In this document: one piece after another, positions 1 through 5,583 of the stretch
Layout of the letters: the number at the start of each line of letters is the position of its first letter
Position numbering within the stretch: position 1 is the first letter of the stretch
DNA from: Planctomycetota bacterium
GTDB lineage: Bacteria; Planctomycetota; Phycisphaerae; UBA1845; CAIVHJ01
Direction of reading: 5' to 3'
Assembly: GCA_022565195.1 (NCBI GenBank)
Contig: JADFJZ010000136.1
Location: forward strand, 1 to 5,623
Length of the DNA stretch: 5,623 nt
Made by a program: the position numbers and the translations under genes
Notes under the pieces: model-generated
Seen by the model: the letters and a program-made list of their open reading frames with translations, nothing else
Databases searched by the model: none
What the model was told of the DNA's origin: nothing

Positions 1-411
1 GAGCTGCTCAAAGACCTGCGGCGGATGGGCAAGACCATCGTCATTAGTTCGCACATCCTGCACGAATTGGCCGAGTTGTGTACGACCATCGGGATCATCG
101 AGCAGGGCGAGCTACTGTTCCACGGCTCGCTCGAGGAGGCCGTCCGCCGGGCCCGCATGGGAACGCGCGTGCATATCCGCGTGCTCGAACAACAGGACCT
201 GGCCGCCCAGTTGCTCGAAAAGCAAGAGTCCGTCAAGAAGATCGAAATAAACAACGGCTACATCGTGGCCGAGCTGGACGACGACGTCCACGACTTCTCG
301 CCGCTCGCGCAACTTCTGCTCGCCAACAAGTTCCGTATCAACGAGATCAAAGAAGAAGAAGTCAACCTCGAAACCGCGTTCATGCGGCTGACCAAGGGCA
401 TCGTGCAGTAG
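1..411 (+). CDS. ABC transporter ATP-binding protein, C-terminal part (5' end cut by window edge)
   Basis: The reading frame is open from base 1 to a TAG at 409-411, giving 136 residues of the end of an ABC ATPase. The Walker A, Q-loop, signature and Walker B motifs would lie before the window. What remains is the H-loop (ISSHILHE, His at fragment residue 18), preceded by the usual 'LL..LRRMGKTIV' helix and strand. It is followed by 'IGIIEQGELLFHGSLEE', the classic end of the nucleotide-binding domain. Residues from about 47 to 136 form the extra C-terminal domain seen in ABC-2 exporter ATPases, ending in 'LETAFMRLTKG', which resembles the 'LEDVFLxLTG' close of that group. It would hydrolyse ATP on the cytoplasmic face and drive the permease encoded 137 bases downstream. 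The substrate cannot be told from sequence. The in-frame ATG at 25 is internal, not a start. Confidence 0.93.
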   Translation, partial: ELLKDLRRMGKTIVISSHILHELAELCTTIGIIEQGELLFHGSLEEAVRRARMGTRVHIRVLEQQDLAAQLLEKQESVKKIEINNGYIVAELDDDVHDFSPLAQLLLANKFRINEIKEEEVNLETAFMRLTKGIVQ

Positions 412-419
412 GTAGAGAA

Positions 420-458
420 GGGAAGAGGGAACAGGGAAGAGGGAACAGGGAAGAGGGA
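420..458. repeat. 7-base tandem repeat GGGAA(G/C)A, about 5.6 copies
   Basis: Starting nine bases after the ATPase stop, the units gggaaga and gggaaca alternate (420-426, 427-433, 434-440, 441-447, 448-454) and end in a partial ggga. The tract is therefore also a perfect 14-base repeat in 2.8 copies. It is almost pure purine on the plus strand. It is non-coding, and the 7-base unit would break any reading frame. Function is unknown. It resembles in kind the short tandemly repeated heptanucleotides known from cyanobacterial intergenic DNA. Confidence 0.9.
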
Positions 459-513
459 CGCAGTTGGCCAAACAACGGCAATCGACAAGAACCAATGGAA
501 TCCCTCGTGGTAT

Positions 514-545
514 TTCGTAATTCGTAATTCATAATTCGTAATTCC
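514..545. repeat. 7-base tandem repeat TTCGTAA, about 4.5 copies, touching the permease start
   Basis: The units are ttcgtaa (514-520), ttcgtaa (521-527), ttcataa (528-534, one G-to-A change) and ttcgtaa (535-541), then a partial ttc (542-544); base 545 is a further c. Only a few bases separate the tract from the ATG at 549, so it fills the place where a ribosome binding site would be. It is AT-rich in a GC-rich setting and unrelated in sequence to the purine heptads about 55 bases upstream, though it has the same unit length. Changes in copy number would alter leader length and spacing but not the protein. Confidence 0.9.
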
Positions 546-548
546 TTC

Positions 549-2459
549 ATGGCCAATGATGCAATCAGCAATCTGGGGAAGTGGTTCTGGTACCTGGTGC
601 CGGCCAATCCGATTCTGGTCCGCGTGGTGCAGGGCGGCAGCAAGCGCACGCGGCACGCCTGGTTCCGGTTCGGATACTTGCTGGTTCTCTTTGCCGTGCT
701 TTTGCTGACCTACCTGACCTACAGCGGCGGGATGAGCGGGTCGCTCTCGGATGTAGCCAAGACGTCAACGCAGATCTTTCGATTGGTCGCCTATGCGCAA
801 CTTTTGATGATGTGCTTTCTGGCGCCCATCTTCACGGCGGGAGCAATCACGCAGGAAAGAGACTCCGAGACCTTCAATGTTCTGTTGACCACGCCGCTGT
901 CCAACGCCCAGATCATTTTCGGCACACTGCTGAGCCGCCTGTTCTTTGTCATCGTGCTTTTGTTCTCGGGAATGCCGATCTTTTGCATCACCATGATCTA
1001 CGGCGGAGTGACGTTCTCGCAAATCACGCTCAGCTTCGCCATCGCCGGCGCAACCGCCGTGGTCACCGGCTCGCTGGCCATCATGATGAGCATGATCCGC
1101 GTCGGCACGCGGCGAACGATCTTCTCATTTGTGATGGCGATCGGGCTCTATTTGCTGGTCGTCTTGGCGTTGGCGTTCTTTCGGGGCACGTGGGTTGCGG
1201 AAGCCGCCGCGCAAGCGGGCGGCACGCGGCAAATGAGCTGGCTGGCGCCGTTCCATCCGTACTTGTCTCTGGAGGTCGGCCTGAGCGAGGTGCCCGCGCC
1301 GTCGCTGGCCGATGTGGCCCACTATGGCTGGCCGGCCAAGCACCTGCTGGCCTATCCGCACGTGTCCTACGTCGTGATGACCCTGCTGTTGTCGCTGCTC
1401 ATGGTCACGTTCAGCATGTTGTTCGTGCGCAGCGGCGCCAAGGAAGGCGAGCCCACGATCCTGAACAAATTGACCTCGCGCTTTCGCCGCAGGCCCGCCG
1501 ACGCCGGCGAGCGCCGGAGGAAGCCGCACAAAGTGTGGGCCAACCCGCTGGCCTGGCGCGAAGCGACCACCAAGGCGTCGGCGGCTTCGTCCGTGGTCTC
1601 GCGCTACGGCATGTTGATCGGCGGGGCGGTCGTCTCCTTGGTGATTCTGCTCTATCTCATTAACGGCTGGCCGGTGATCCAGCCCGACGGCACCTCGGCC
1701 GCCTTCGTCGCGGCCGATGCGCGCAGATGGCTGATGTGGCTGGTGGCCGTCGAGGCCGTCCTCATCCTGCTGGTGGTCACCAACGCCGCAGCCACCTCGA
1801 TGACCAAAGAACGCGAATCCAACACCATGGACATCCTGCTGACCACGCCGCTGACCAGCAACATGATCGTATGGGGCAAGCTGCGCGGTTTGATCGCCTT
1901 CGCCATGCCCATGTTGGCGGTGCCCGTGTTCAGTTTGCTCTTGTTCGTCGCGTACGACGCCTTCAAAGTGCTCCAGGTGCGCATGTCCCCCCCCGATTCG
2001 GCAGCCGCAATGGCGAACCTCGAATCGGTGATCAATTTCGAGGCCGTTGTGCTGCTGGCGATGGTGCTGCTGGTCAATACCGCGCTCGCCGCCGTCATCG
2101 GCTTGAACACGTCACTCAAGAGCAAGAAGTCGGTCAAGGCCGTCATCGTCGGCATCAGCATCGTCACGATTATCAACGCGCTGCTTTTTGTGATCGTCAA
2201 CTCGATCGTGGAAAGCATCGGGAGCGGCGGTCCATTCCTCGCCCCCATTTCACCTTTTACAGCCGTCAAGGGGCTGATCAACGGCGTGGGCACGCGCGAT
2301 TACGGTGGATACACCTTCACCGTTGGAGCGTCGGCGCGGATCCTGGCGGTATTCGGGGGCTGCATCGCCGTCGGCATTTACGCCATCATCGTGGCCGGCA
2401 TGCACAAGGCGCTGGTCCGCAACTTCCACATGACCGTCCGCAAGCAAACCGCATCTTGA
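549..2459 (+). CDS. ABC-2-type transporter permease, double-length with internal duplication
   Basis: This is a 636-residue integral membrane protein, the likely membrane partner of the ATPase just upstream. About twelve hydrophobic segments fall in two sets: near 41-58, 80-98, 128-150, 160-180, 190-211, 273-295, then 353-372, 394-415, 448-468, 497-518, 530-553, 597-616. A basic cytoplasmic linker (about 297-330, RFRRRP..ERRRKPHK) joins them. Each half carries the same landmarks: an 'NP' start (residues 20 and 332) and a motif after the second segment (QERDSETFNVLLTTPLS at 102-118, KERESNTMDILLTTPLT at 420-436). The E-R-[DE]-S-x-T-x-x-[VI]-LLTTPL core is typical of ABC-2 permeases and probably contacts the ATPase. 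Usual ABC-2 permeases have six segments and dimerise, so this chain may be a whole translocation path. The ATG at 549 is chosen because the protein N-terminus looks complete, although no Shine-Dalgarno is visible. The substrate is unknown. Confidence 0.9.
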   Translation: MANDAISNLGKWFWYLVPANPILVRVVQGGSKRTRHAWFRFGYLLVLFAVLLLTYLTYSGGMSGSLSDVAKTSTQIFRLVAYAQLLMMCFLAPIFTAGAITQERDSETFNVLLTTPLSNAQIIFGTLLSRLFFVIVLLFSGMPIFCITMIYGGVTFSQITLSFAIAGATAVVTGSLAIMMSMIRVGTRRTIFSFVMAIGLYLLVVLALAFFRGTWVAEAAAQAGGTRQMSWLAPFHPYLSLEVGLSEVPAPSLADVAHYGWPAKHLLAYPHVSYVVMTLLLSLLMVTFSMLFVRSGAKEGEPTILNKLTSRFRRRPADAGERRRKPHKVWANPLAWREATTKASAASSVVSRYGMLIGGAVVSLVILLYLINGWPVIQPDGTSAAFVAADARRWLMWLVAVEAVLILLVVTNAAATSMTKERESNTMDILLTTPLTSNMIVWGKLRGLIAFAMPMLAVPVFSLLLFVAYDAFKVLQVRMSPPDSAAAMANLESVINFEAVVLLAMVLLVNTALAAVIGLNTSLKSKKSVKAVIVGISIVTIINALLFVIVNSIVESIGSGGPFLAPISPFTAVKGLINGVGTRDYGGYTFTVGASARILAVFGGCIAVGIYAIIVAGMHKALVRNFHMTVRKQTAS

Positions 2460-2468
2460 GCGGCGGGG

Positions 2469-2496
2469 CTTCAGACTTCAGGCGTCCGGCTTCGGG
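2469..2496. repeat. Degenerate 7-base repeat, consensus CTTCRGG, 4 units
   Basis: Ten bases after the permease stop the sequence falls into four heptads: cttcaga, cttcagg, cgtccgg, cttcggg. They match the consensus at five to seven of seven positions. Two adjacent units (2469-2482) are nearly exact. It is less clear than the other tracts and could be chance, but it sits in an intergenic gap and keeps the 7-base period. No hairpin followed by a T-run was seen here, so it is not an evident terminator. Confidence 0.45.
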
Positions 2497-2602
2497 AAAG
2501 ACCCATTTCACGAGTGCTGAAAAAACTCTCCGTGGCCTCTTCGTGATCCGGTATGATGTTCGGCGCCGGGACTAGACTTGATCTTTGCTTCTCATTCGTA
2601 AC

Positions 2603-2608
2603 AGGAGG
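2603..2608 (+). promoter_or_regulatory. Shine-Dalgarno AGGAGG fixing the sppA start
   Basis: A perfect AGGAGG lies 10 bases before the ATG at 2619. The open frame extends upstream to an ATG at 2553, but that start has no comparable site and would put 22 residues ahead of a normal signal sequence. The site therefore decides for 2619. Confidence 0.85.
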
Positions 2609-2618
2609 AGTCGGACAA

Positions 2619-3611
2619 ATGAATCACCCCTTAATGCGGCTGATGACGGCCGCATCGACGATCTGGCTGGCTGTCGGGTGTGCGCCGACGGGGTTCAAGA
2701 TCACGCCCATACCGGTGGATCGCACGCTGAAGGAGCAGGAACTGATGCGCGATCCCGGCTGGGTATCGGACAAGATCGCGCTGATCGACGTGGACGGCGT
2801 GATCGTGAACCGCCACTCGGGCCGGATGTTCAGCGAGGGTGAGCACCCTGTCTCGCTGTTGCTGGAGAAGTTGGCCGCCGCGCAGCGCGACCGGGCCGTC
2901 AAGGCCGTCGTCCTGCGGATCAACTCGCCGGGCGGATCGGTGACGGCCAGCGAGCTGATGCACGAGGAAATCACGCGCTTCAAGAAGACCGGCAAGCCGG
3001 TGGTCGCGATGATGATGGACGTCGCCGCCAGCGGCGGGTATTACATCGCCTGCGCGTGCGACGAAATCATCGCCTATCCCAGCACGGTGACCGGGAGCAT
3101 CGGCGTGATCATGCAGACGGTTGATTTGTCGGGCACGCTGGCCAAGCTCGGCGTATCGACCGACGCCATCACCTCCGGCTCCCGAAAAGATGCCGGTTCA
3201 CCGCTGCGGCCAATGAGCGCGGAAGATCGGGCGCTGTTTCAAGCGGTGATTGATGAAATGTTCCATCGGTTCGTAGACGTGGTCGATGAGGGGCGCCCGG
3301 ATTTGTCGCGTGAGCGCATTCTGGAGTTGGCCGACGGCAGAATCTACACGGCCCGGCAGGCTCATGATGCCGGCTTGGTGGATCGCATCGGCAACCTGCG
3401 CGACGCAATCAAGCGCGCCAAGAAATTGGCGGGCATCGAGCGCGCCCGCGTGGTGACCTATCAGCGACCGCTTTCGTGGCACCCGAACATCTATGCGCAG
3501 GCACCGGGCACGCAAAGCAACGGCGTATCAATCAACTTGATAAACCTAAATTGGCCGTCGTGGTTACGACCGGGCGAAGTGCAGTTTATGTATCTGTGGT
3601 CGCCGGGCTAA
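2619..3611 (+). CDS. sppA: Signal peptide peptidase SppA-like, S49 family serine protease, predicted lipoprotein
   Basis: This is a 330-residue short-form S49 peptidase, close in length to the single-domain Bacillus-type SppA rather than the double-length E. coli enzyme. The family cuts leftover signal peptides and other membrane-associated peptides. Visible motifs are 'KIALIDVDGVI' (52-62), 'LRINSPGGSV' (99-108, oxyanion region), 'MDVAASGGYYIA' with nucleophile Ser138, 'GSIGVI' (159-164) and 'SGSRKDAGSPLRPM' with general base Lys190. The Ser-Lys spacing of 52 equals that of B. subtilis SppA (Ser147/Lys199). The chain ends in 'FMYLWSPG', like the '(L/M)YLY' end of the family. The N-terminus (MNHPLMRLMTAASTIWLAVGC) has a hydrophobic core and a lipobox-like 'LAVGC', so Cys21 may be lipidated and anchor the enzyme outside the cytoplasmic membrane. 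The gene stands 159 bases after the permease with its own leader, so co-transcription is uncertain. Confidence 0.93.
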   Translation: MNHPLMRLMTAASTIWLAVGCAPTGFKITPIPVDRTLKEQELMRDPGWVSDKIALIDVDGVIVNRHSGRMFSEGEHPVSLLLEKLAAAQRDRAVKAVVLRINSPGGSVTASELMHEEITRFKKTGKPVVAMMMDVAASGGYYIACACDEIIAYPSTVTGSIGVIMQTVDLSGTLAKLGVSTDAITSGSRKDAGSPLRPMSAEDRALFQAVIDEMFHRFVDVVDEGRPDLSRERILELADGRIYTARQAHDAGLVDRIGNLRDAIKRAKKLAGIERARVVTYQRPLSWHPNIYAQAPGTQSNGVSINLINLNWPSWLRPGEVQFMYLWSPG

Positions 3612-3754
3612 GGGCGTGCCATGCCCGAATCGGCGCGCGCGACTTGCACGTCAAGCGAAGGTGCCGCGGCCCGGCTTTGGGCTGAGCCGACGCTCAACCA
3701 GCACCACAAACATCCCAAGACCAGTATCGCAGTGAGGACAATTCGATTCACCAT
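3608..3754 (-). CDS. Candidate small secreted peptide, 48 residues, function unknown
   Basis: I do not recognise this gene. On the minus strand an ATG at 3754 opens a 48-residue frame ending in TAG at 3610-3608. Residues 1-25 look like a Sec signal peptide: Arg4, a hydrophobic run I5-V22 rich in L, I, V and W, then 'GSA|Q' as a likely cleavage site after Ala25. This leaves a mature peptide of about 23 residues (QSRAAAPSLDVQVARADSGMARP). Gly-Cys at 14-15 could be read as a lipobox, but the hydrophobic run continues past it. Support is a Shine-Dalgarno GGAGAGG nine bases upstream and a promoter-like pair farther upstream. The stop codon overlaps the sppA stop in a convergent layout. It could be the remnant of a longer secreted protein or a chance ORF. 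A competing plus-strand frame at 3621-3842 has an AAGGG before its ATG but no recognisable protein features. Confidence 0.42.
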   Translation of the reverse strand: MVNRIVLTAILVLGCLWCWLSVGSAQSRAAAPSLDVQVARADSGMARP

Positions 3755-3763
3755 CCGTGGTTT

Positions 3764-3770
3764 CCTCTCC
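3764..3770 (-). promoter_or_regulatory. Shine-Dalgarno GGAGAGG for the small secreted ORF
   Basis: The minus strand reads GGAGAGG and then nine bases to the ATG at 3754. The match and spacing fit a working ribosome binding site. It also selects this ATG over farther upstream alternative starts in the same frame, such as a TTG at 3835 that lies inside the proposed -35 box. Confidence 0.45.
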
Positions 3771-3807
3771 AAGAAACGCTTGAACATCCATGCTCGTAAG
3801 GTCAGGC

Positions 3808-3835
3808 ACTCTACTGGATATGAGGTAGATGTCAA
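3808..3835 (-). promoter_or_regulatory. Possible sigma-70-type promoter for the small secreted ORF
   Basis: On the minus strand a perfect TTGACA (3835-3830) is followed after 16 bases by TAGAGT (3813-3808), which matches TATAAT at four of six positions. Transcription would begin near 3801 and leave a leader of about 45 bases before the ATG at 3754. The position fits the ORF, but the -10 is only fair and the main sigma-factor preference of this organism is unknown. Confidence 0.35.
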
Positions 3836-3946
3836 TGTCTAATCATATGAGATGAGGTTATAGGACCATCCGCCTGTCATATAATTTTCCGGACGCGTCG
3901 CCGTTGCGAATAAGACCTTTGGTGCCATTGGTTTCCGGTGACAGAA

Positions 3947-5515
3947 TCAGACTTGATGGGCCGGCTTAGGCAGGTCCTTATCGGTGATGCGTTGTTGCTG
4001 CGATTGCTCGCCGTCGAACGTGAACAAGATCATGTCGTCGTCGATCCGGGCCTGCAAATGGACAGGCCGGGACCAAATGTTGAACAAGTTTCGCAGCGTT
4101 TCGGTGGCGAAGCGAATATCAAGATCGAATAAGTTGTGCTTGTGGGCGAGATACAGCTCGCCGCGGTTGGCGTAGTTGCCATCGACCACATAAATGTACG
4201 GCTGGCCGTGGTTCGTCAGCGAGTAGAGCAGTTGGGCTTTGATTTTGTCGAAGTCGCGGTTGACCACGACCATCCGGCCGGTGGCGGGATCCATGCGGTA
4301 GTGGTAAAGCCCGTAGCGCTCGACGAATTCCGGAGTCAGAAACTCATCGATGAAAGTCACGTCGTTGTGAATCCGCCGGACCTCGAAGATTTTCTCGCGT
4401 CCGGGTGACCCTTTCCCGACCACACGCTCGGGCACATTGACGTCCCGTCCCCAGTTGCGCCGGGTGGCCATTTCCCGGCACTCGTCATAATCTTTGCCGT
4501 GGCAGCCGGTGTTCCAGCGGGCCTCGATATCTCGGAGCAGTTCTAGCCCGACCTTATACGGGTTCAGTCGTCCGGGCTGAGAAGCGACCGTGCTGGAATG
4601 GTGATCGCAGTACGTCACCAGCTCGTCGTCCCGCAGGATGTAGCGAGTCATGAGCGTCGAGTGCCAGTAAGTCGCCCAGCCTTCGTTCATGATCTTGGTC
4701 TGCCCCTGAGGCACGAAATAATAGGCCTCCTCGCGAATGAGGGACAAGACGTCGCTCTGCCAGTCGGCCAACGGTGCATGGCGCATCAGAAACAACAGCA
4801 CATCGCGGAGCGGTTGCGCCGGAATCGTGACCTGCCCGGAGGCCTTGGCGGCCTCCAGCGGTTGGACTTCCTTGGTCGAGCTCGGCGGATTGATGTAGCG
4901 ATCCATGTAGCGCTTGGCTGGGAACTTCACCGGGGGTTCCGCGCGCGTGTCCTTTTCCTGGGTTTCTTCTCTCGGATCCGGCTCACGGCGAATGAACGGC
5001 GAATACGGATCGATGAGGTTCTCCAGCGAGAGGCATGTATCAATGAAGCGCTCGACCGCCTCGTAGCCGTGGCGGTTGATGTAGCGGCGAACGCGCGTGG
5101 CGTGATTGGCCATCTCGTCGATCATGCTGCGATTGGTGTGTTTGAACCAAATGTTGTTCTTGAAGAAATCGCAGTGAGCGTAGACATGGGCCATGACGAG
5201 CTTCTGATCGACCATGGCATTGTCGGCGAGCAGGTAGGCGTAGCAGGGATCGTTGTTGATGACCATTTCGTAGATCTTGCCCAGGCCATAGGTGTGCTGC
5301 TTGCGCAGGCGCTCGAATTCCATTCCGAACCGCCAATGCGGATAACGCTGCGGGAATCCGCCGTAGGCGGCGACCTGGTTGATTTGGTCGTAGTCCAGCA
5401 TTTGGAACCGCGTCTCAAAGAAGTCCAGCCCCTCTTTCAGCGCACACTGCTTGATGATCTCAGCCTGCTCGGCGAGTTTCCGTGGAAAGGGATGTACGTG
5501 CGGTGCGATCGGCAT
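3947..5515 (-). CDS. spoVR: SpoVR family protein (YcgB-like)
   Basis: This is a complete 522-residue member of the SpoVR family. B. subtilis SpoVR takes part in late spore cortex formation; E. coli YcgB, of similar size to this protein (about 510 residues), belongs to the stress-linked PrkA/YeaG-DUF444 group. The biochemical activity is not settled. Family landmarks are 'FQMLDYDQINQVAAYGGFPQRYPHW' (37-61), 'GLGKIYEMVINNDPCYAYL' (77-95), 'VMAHVYAHCDFFKNN' (107-121), 'QTKIMNEGWATYWH' (272-285), 'CDHHSS' (303-308), 'NPYKVGLELLRDIE' (318-331) and 'QPYIYVVDGNYANRGELYLAH' (438-458). A low-complexity acidic/basic stretch at 176-200 looks like a flexible insert. No signal peptide or membrane segment is seen, so it is cytoplasmic. 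The ATG at 5515 has GAGG five bases upstream and gives the expected N-terminal length. The gene runs opposite to sppA; its upstream partners, if any, lie beyond the window. Confidence 0.95.
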   Translation of the reverse strand: MPIAPHVHPFPRKLAEQAEIIKQCALKEGLDFFETRFQMLDYDQINQVAAYGGFPQRYPHWRFGMEFERLRKQHTYGLGKIYEMVINNDPCYAYLLADNAMVDQKLVMAHVYAHCDFFKNNIWFKHTNRSMIDEMANHATRVRRYINRHGYEAVERFIDTCLSLENLIDPYSPFIRREPDPREETQEKDTRAEPPVKFPAKRYMDRYINPPSSTKEVQPLEAAKASGQVTIPAQPLRDVLLFLMRHAPLADWQSDVLSLIREEAYYFVPQGQTKIMNEGWATYWHSTLMTRYILRDDELVTYCDHHSSTVASQPGRLNPYKVGLELLRDIEARWNTGCHGKDYDECREMATRRNWGRDVNVPERVVGKGSPGREKIFEVRRIHNDVTFIDEFLTPEFVERYGLYHYRMDPATGRMVVVNRDFDKIKAQLLYSLTNHGQPYIYVVDGNYANRGELYLAHKHNLFDLDIRFATETLRNLFNIWSRPVHLQARIDDDMILFTFDGEQSQQQRITDKDLPKPAHQV

Positions 5516-5520
5516 TCCAA

Positions 5521-5526
5521 CCTCTA
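5521..5526 (-). promoter_or_regulatory. Ribosome binding site TAGAGG before spoVR
   Basis: The minus strand reads TAGAGG, with GAGG five bases from the ATG at 5515. The match is moderate and the spacing short but usable. It lies directly next to the octamer repeat tract, so the repeat forms part of the spoVR leader or upstream control region. Confidence 0.5.
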
Positions 5527-5535
5527 AAAACTAAA

Positions 5536-5570
5536 GAGTTCAGGAGTTTAGGAGTTGGGGAGTTGGGGAG
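5536..5570. repeat. 8-base tandem repeat GAGTTNNG, about 4.4 copies, upstream of spoVR
   Basis: The units are gagttcag (5536-5543), gagtttag (5544-5551), gagttggg (5552-5559) and gagttggg (5560-5567), with a partial gag. GAGTT and the final G are constant and two positions vary. The tract begins 20 bases upstream of the spoVR start codon. Unlike the other tracts it has an 8-base unit. It is non-coding and its function is unknown. Confidence 0.85.
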
Positions 5571-5583
5571 AAGCGTCTTTTCA

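Larger units (their letters stand above)
3612..3946. other. 335-base convergent region between sppA and spoVR
   Basis: Apart from the small minus-strand ORF and its leader (3608-3835), this stretch holds no recognisable gene. The part at 3836-3946 is AT-richer than its surroundings and contains a lone TATAAT on the plus strand at 3880-3885 without a good -35. The word atgaggt occurs twice, at 3820 and 3852. No convincing rho-independent terminator for either converging gene was found. Confidence 0.6.

Noticed and set aside
581..1663. Long plus-strand frame overlapping the permease
   Set aside because: It is a shifted frame of the membrane protein, rich in Arg, Ala and His, as expected from a GC-rich shadow, with no recognisable protein features.
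1987..1994. Run of eight C inside the permease as a phase-variation tract
   Set aside because: It encodes Ser-Pro-Pro in frame and is short for a GC-rich genome; there is no sign of alternative frames being used.
1652..2293. Minus-strand frame of 213 codons opposite the permease
   Set aside because: It is antisense to the second half of a well-supported gene; its Ser/Thr/Ala-rich composition is a codon mirror.
2529..2557. TATGAT at 2552-2557 as a -10 box for sppA
   Set aside because: The matching -35 position reads TCCGTG, a poor match, and a single hexamer occurs often by chance.
2553..2618. Upstream in-frame ATG extending sppA by 22 residues
   Set aside because: It has no Shine-Dalgarno, while the ATG at 2619 has a perfect one and starts a normal lipoprotein-type signal.
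3612..3626. GGGC...GCCC after sppA as a terminator stem
   Set aside because: Only four base pairs and no T-run follows, so it is not a credible rho-independent terminator.
3621..3842. Plus-strand 73-codon frame just after sppA, with AAGGG six bases before the ATG
   Set aside because: It has no signal peptide, domain or familiar composition, and overlaps the better supported minus-strand ORF. It is kept as an alternative in that entry.
3858..3885. Perfect TATAAT on the plus strand at 3880-3885
   Set aside because: The best -35 (TTATAG) is weak and no plus-strand gene follows; it would only give antisense RNA to the end of spoVR.
3914..3931. Imperfect hairpin ACC...GGT downstream of spoVR
   Set aside because: It has two internal mismatches, a two-base loop and no T-run on the minus strand.
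4960..5000. Low-complexity stretch in spoVR (residues about 176-200) as a frameshift or insertion
   Set aside because: The frame stays open and family motifs continue on both sides; it is best seen as a variable linker.
4598..5527. Long plus-strand open frame (309 codons) opposite spoVR
   Set aside because: It lies wholly antisense to a gene with clear family motifs, and its translation shows only the V/D/L-rich mirror of GC-biased codons. No domain, RBS or signal is seen.
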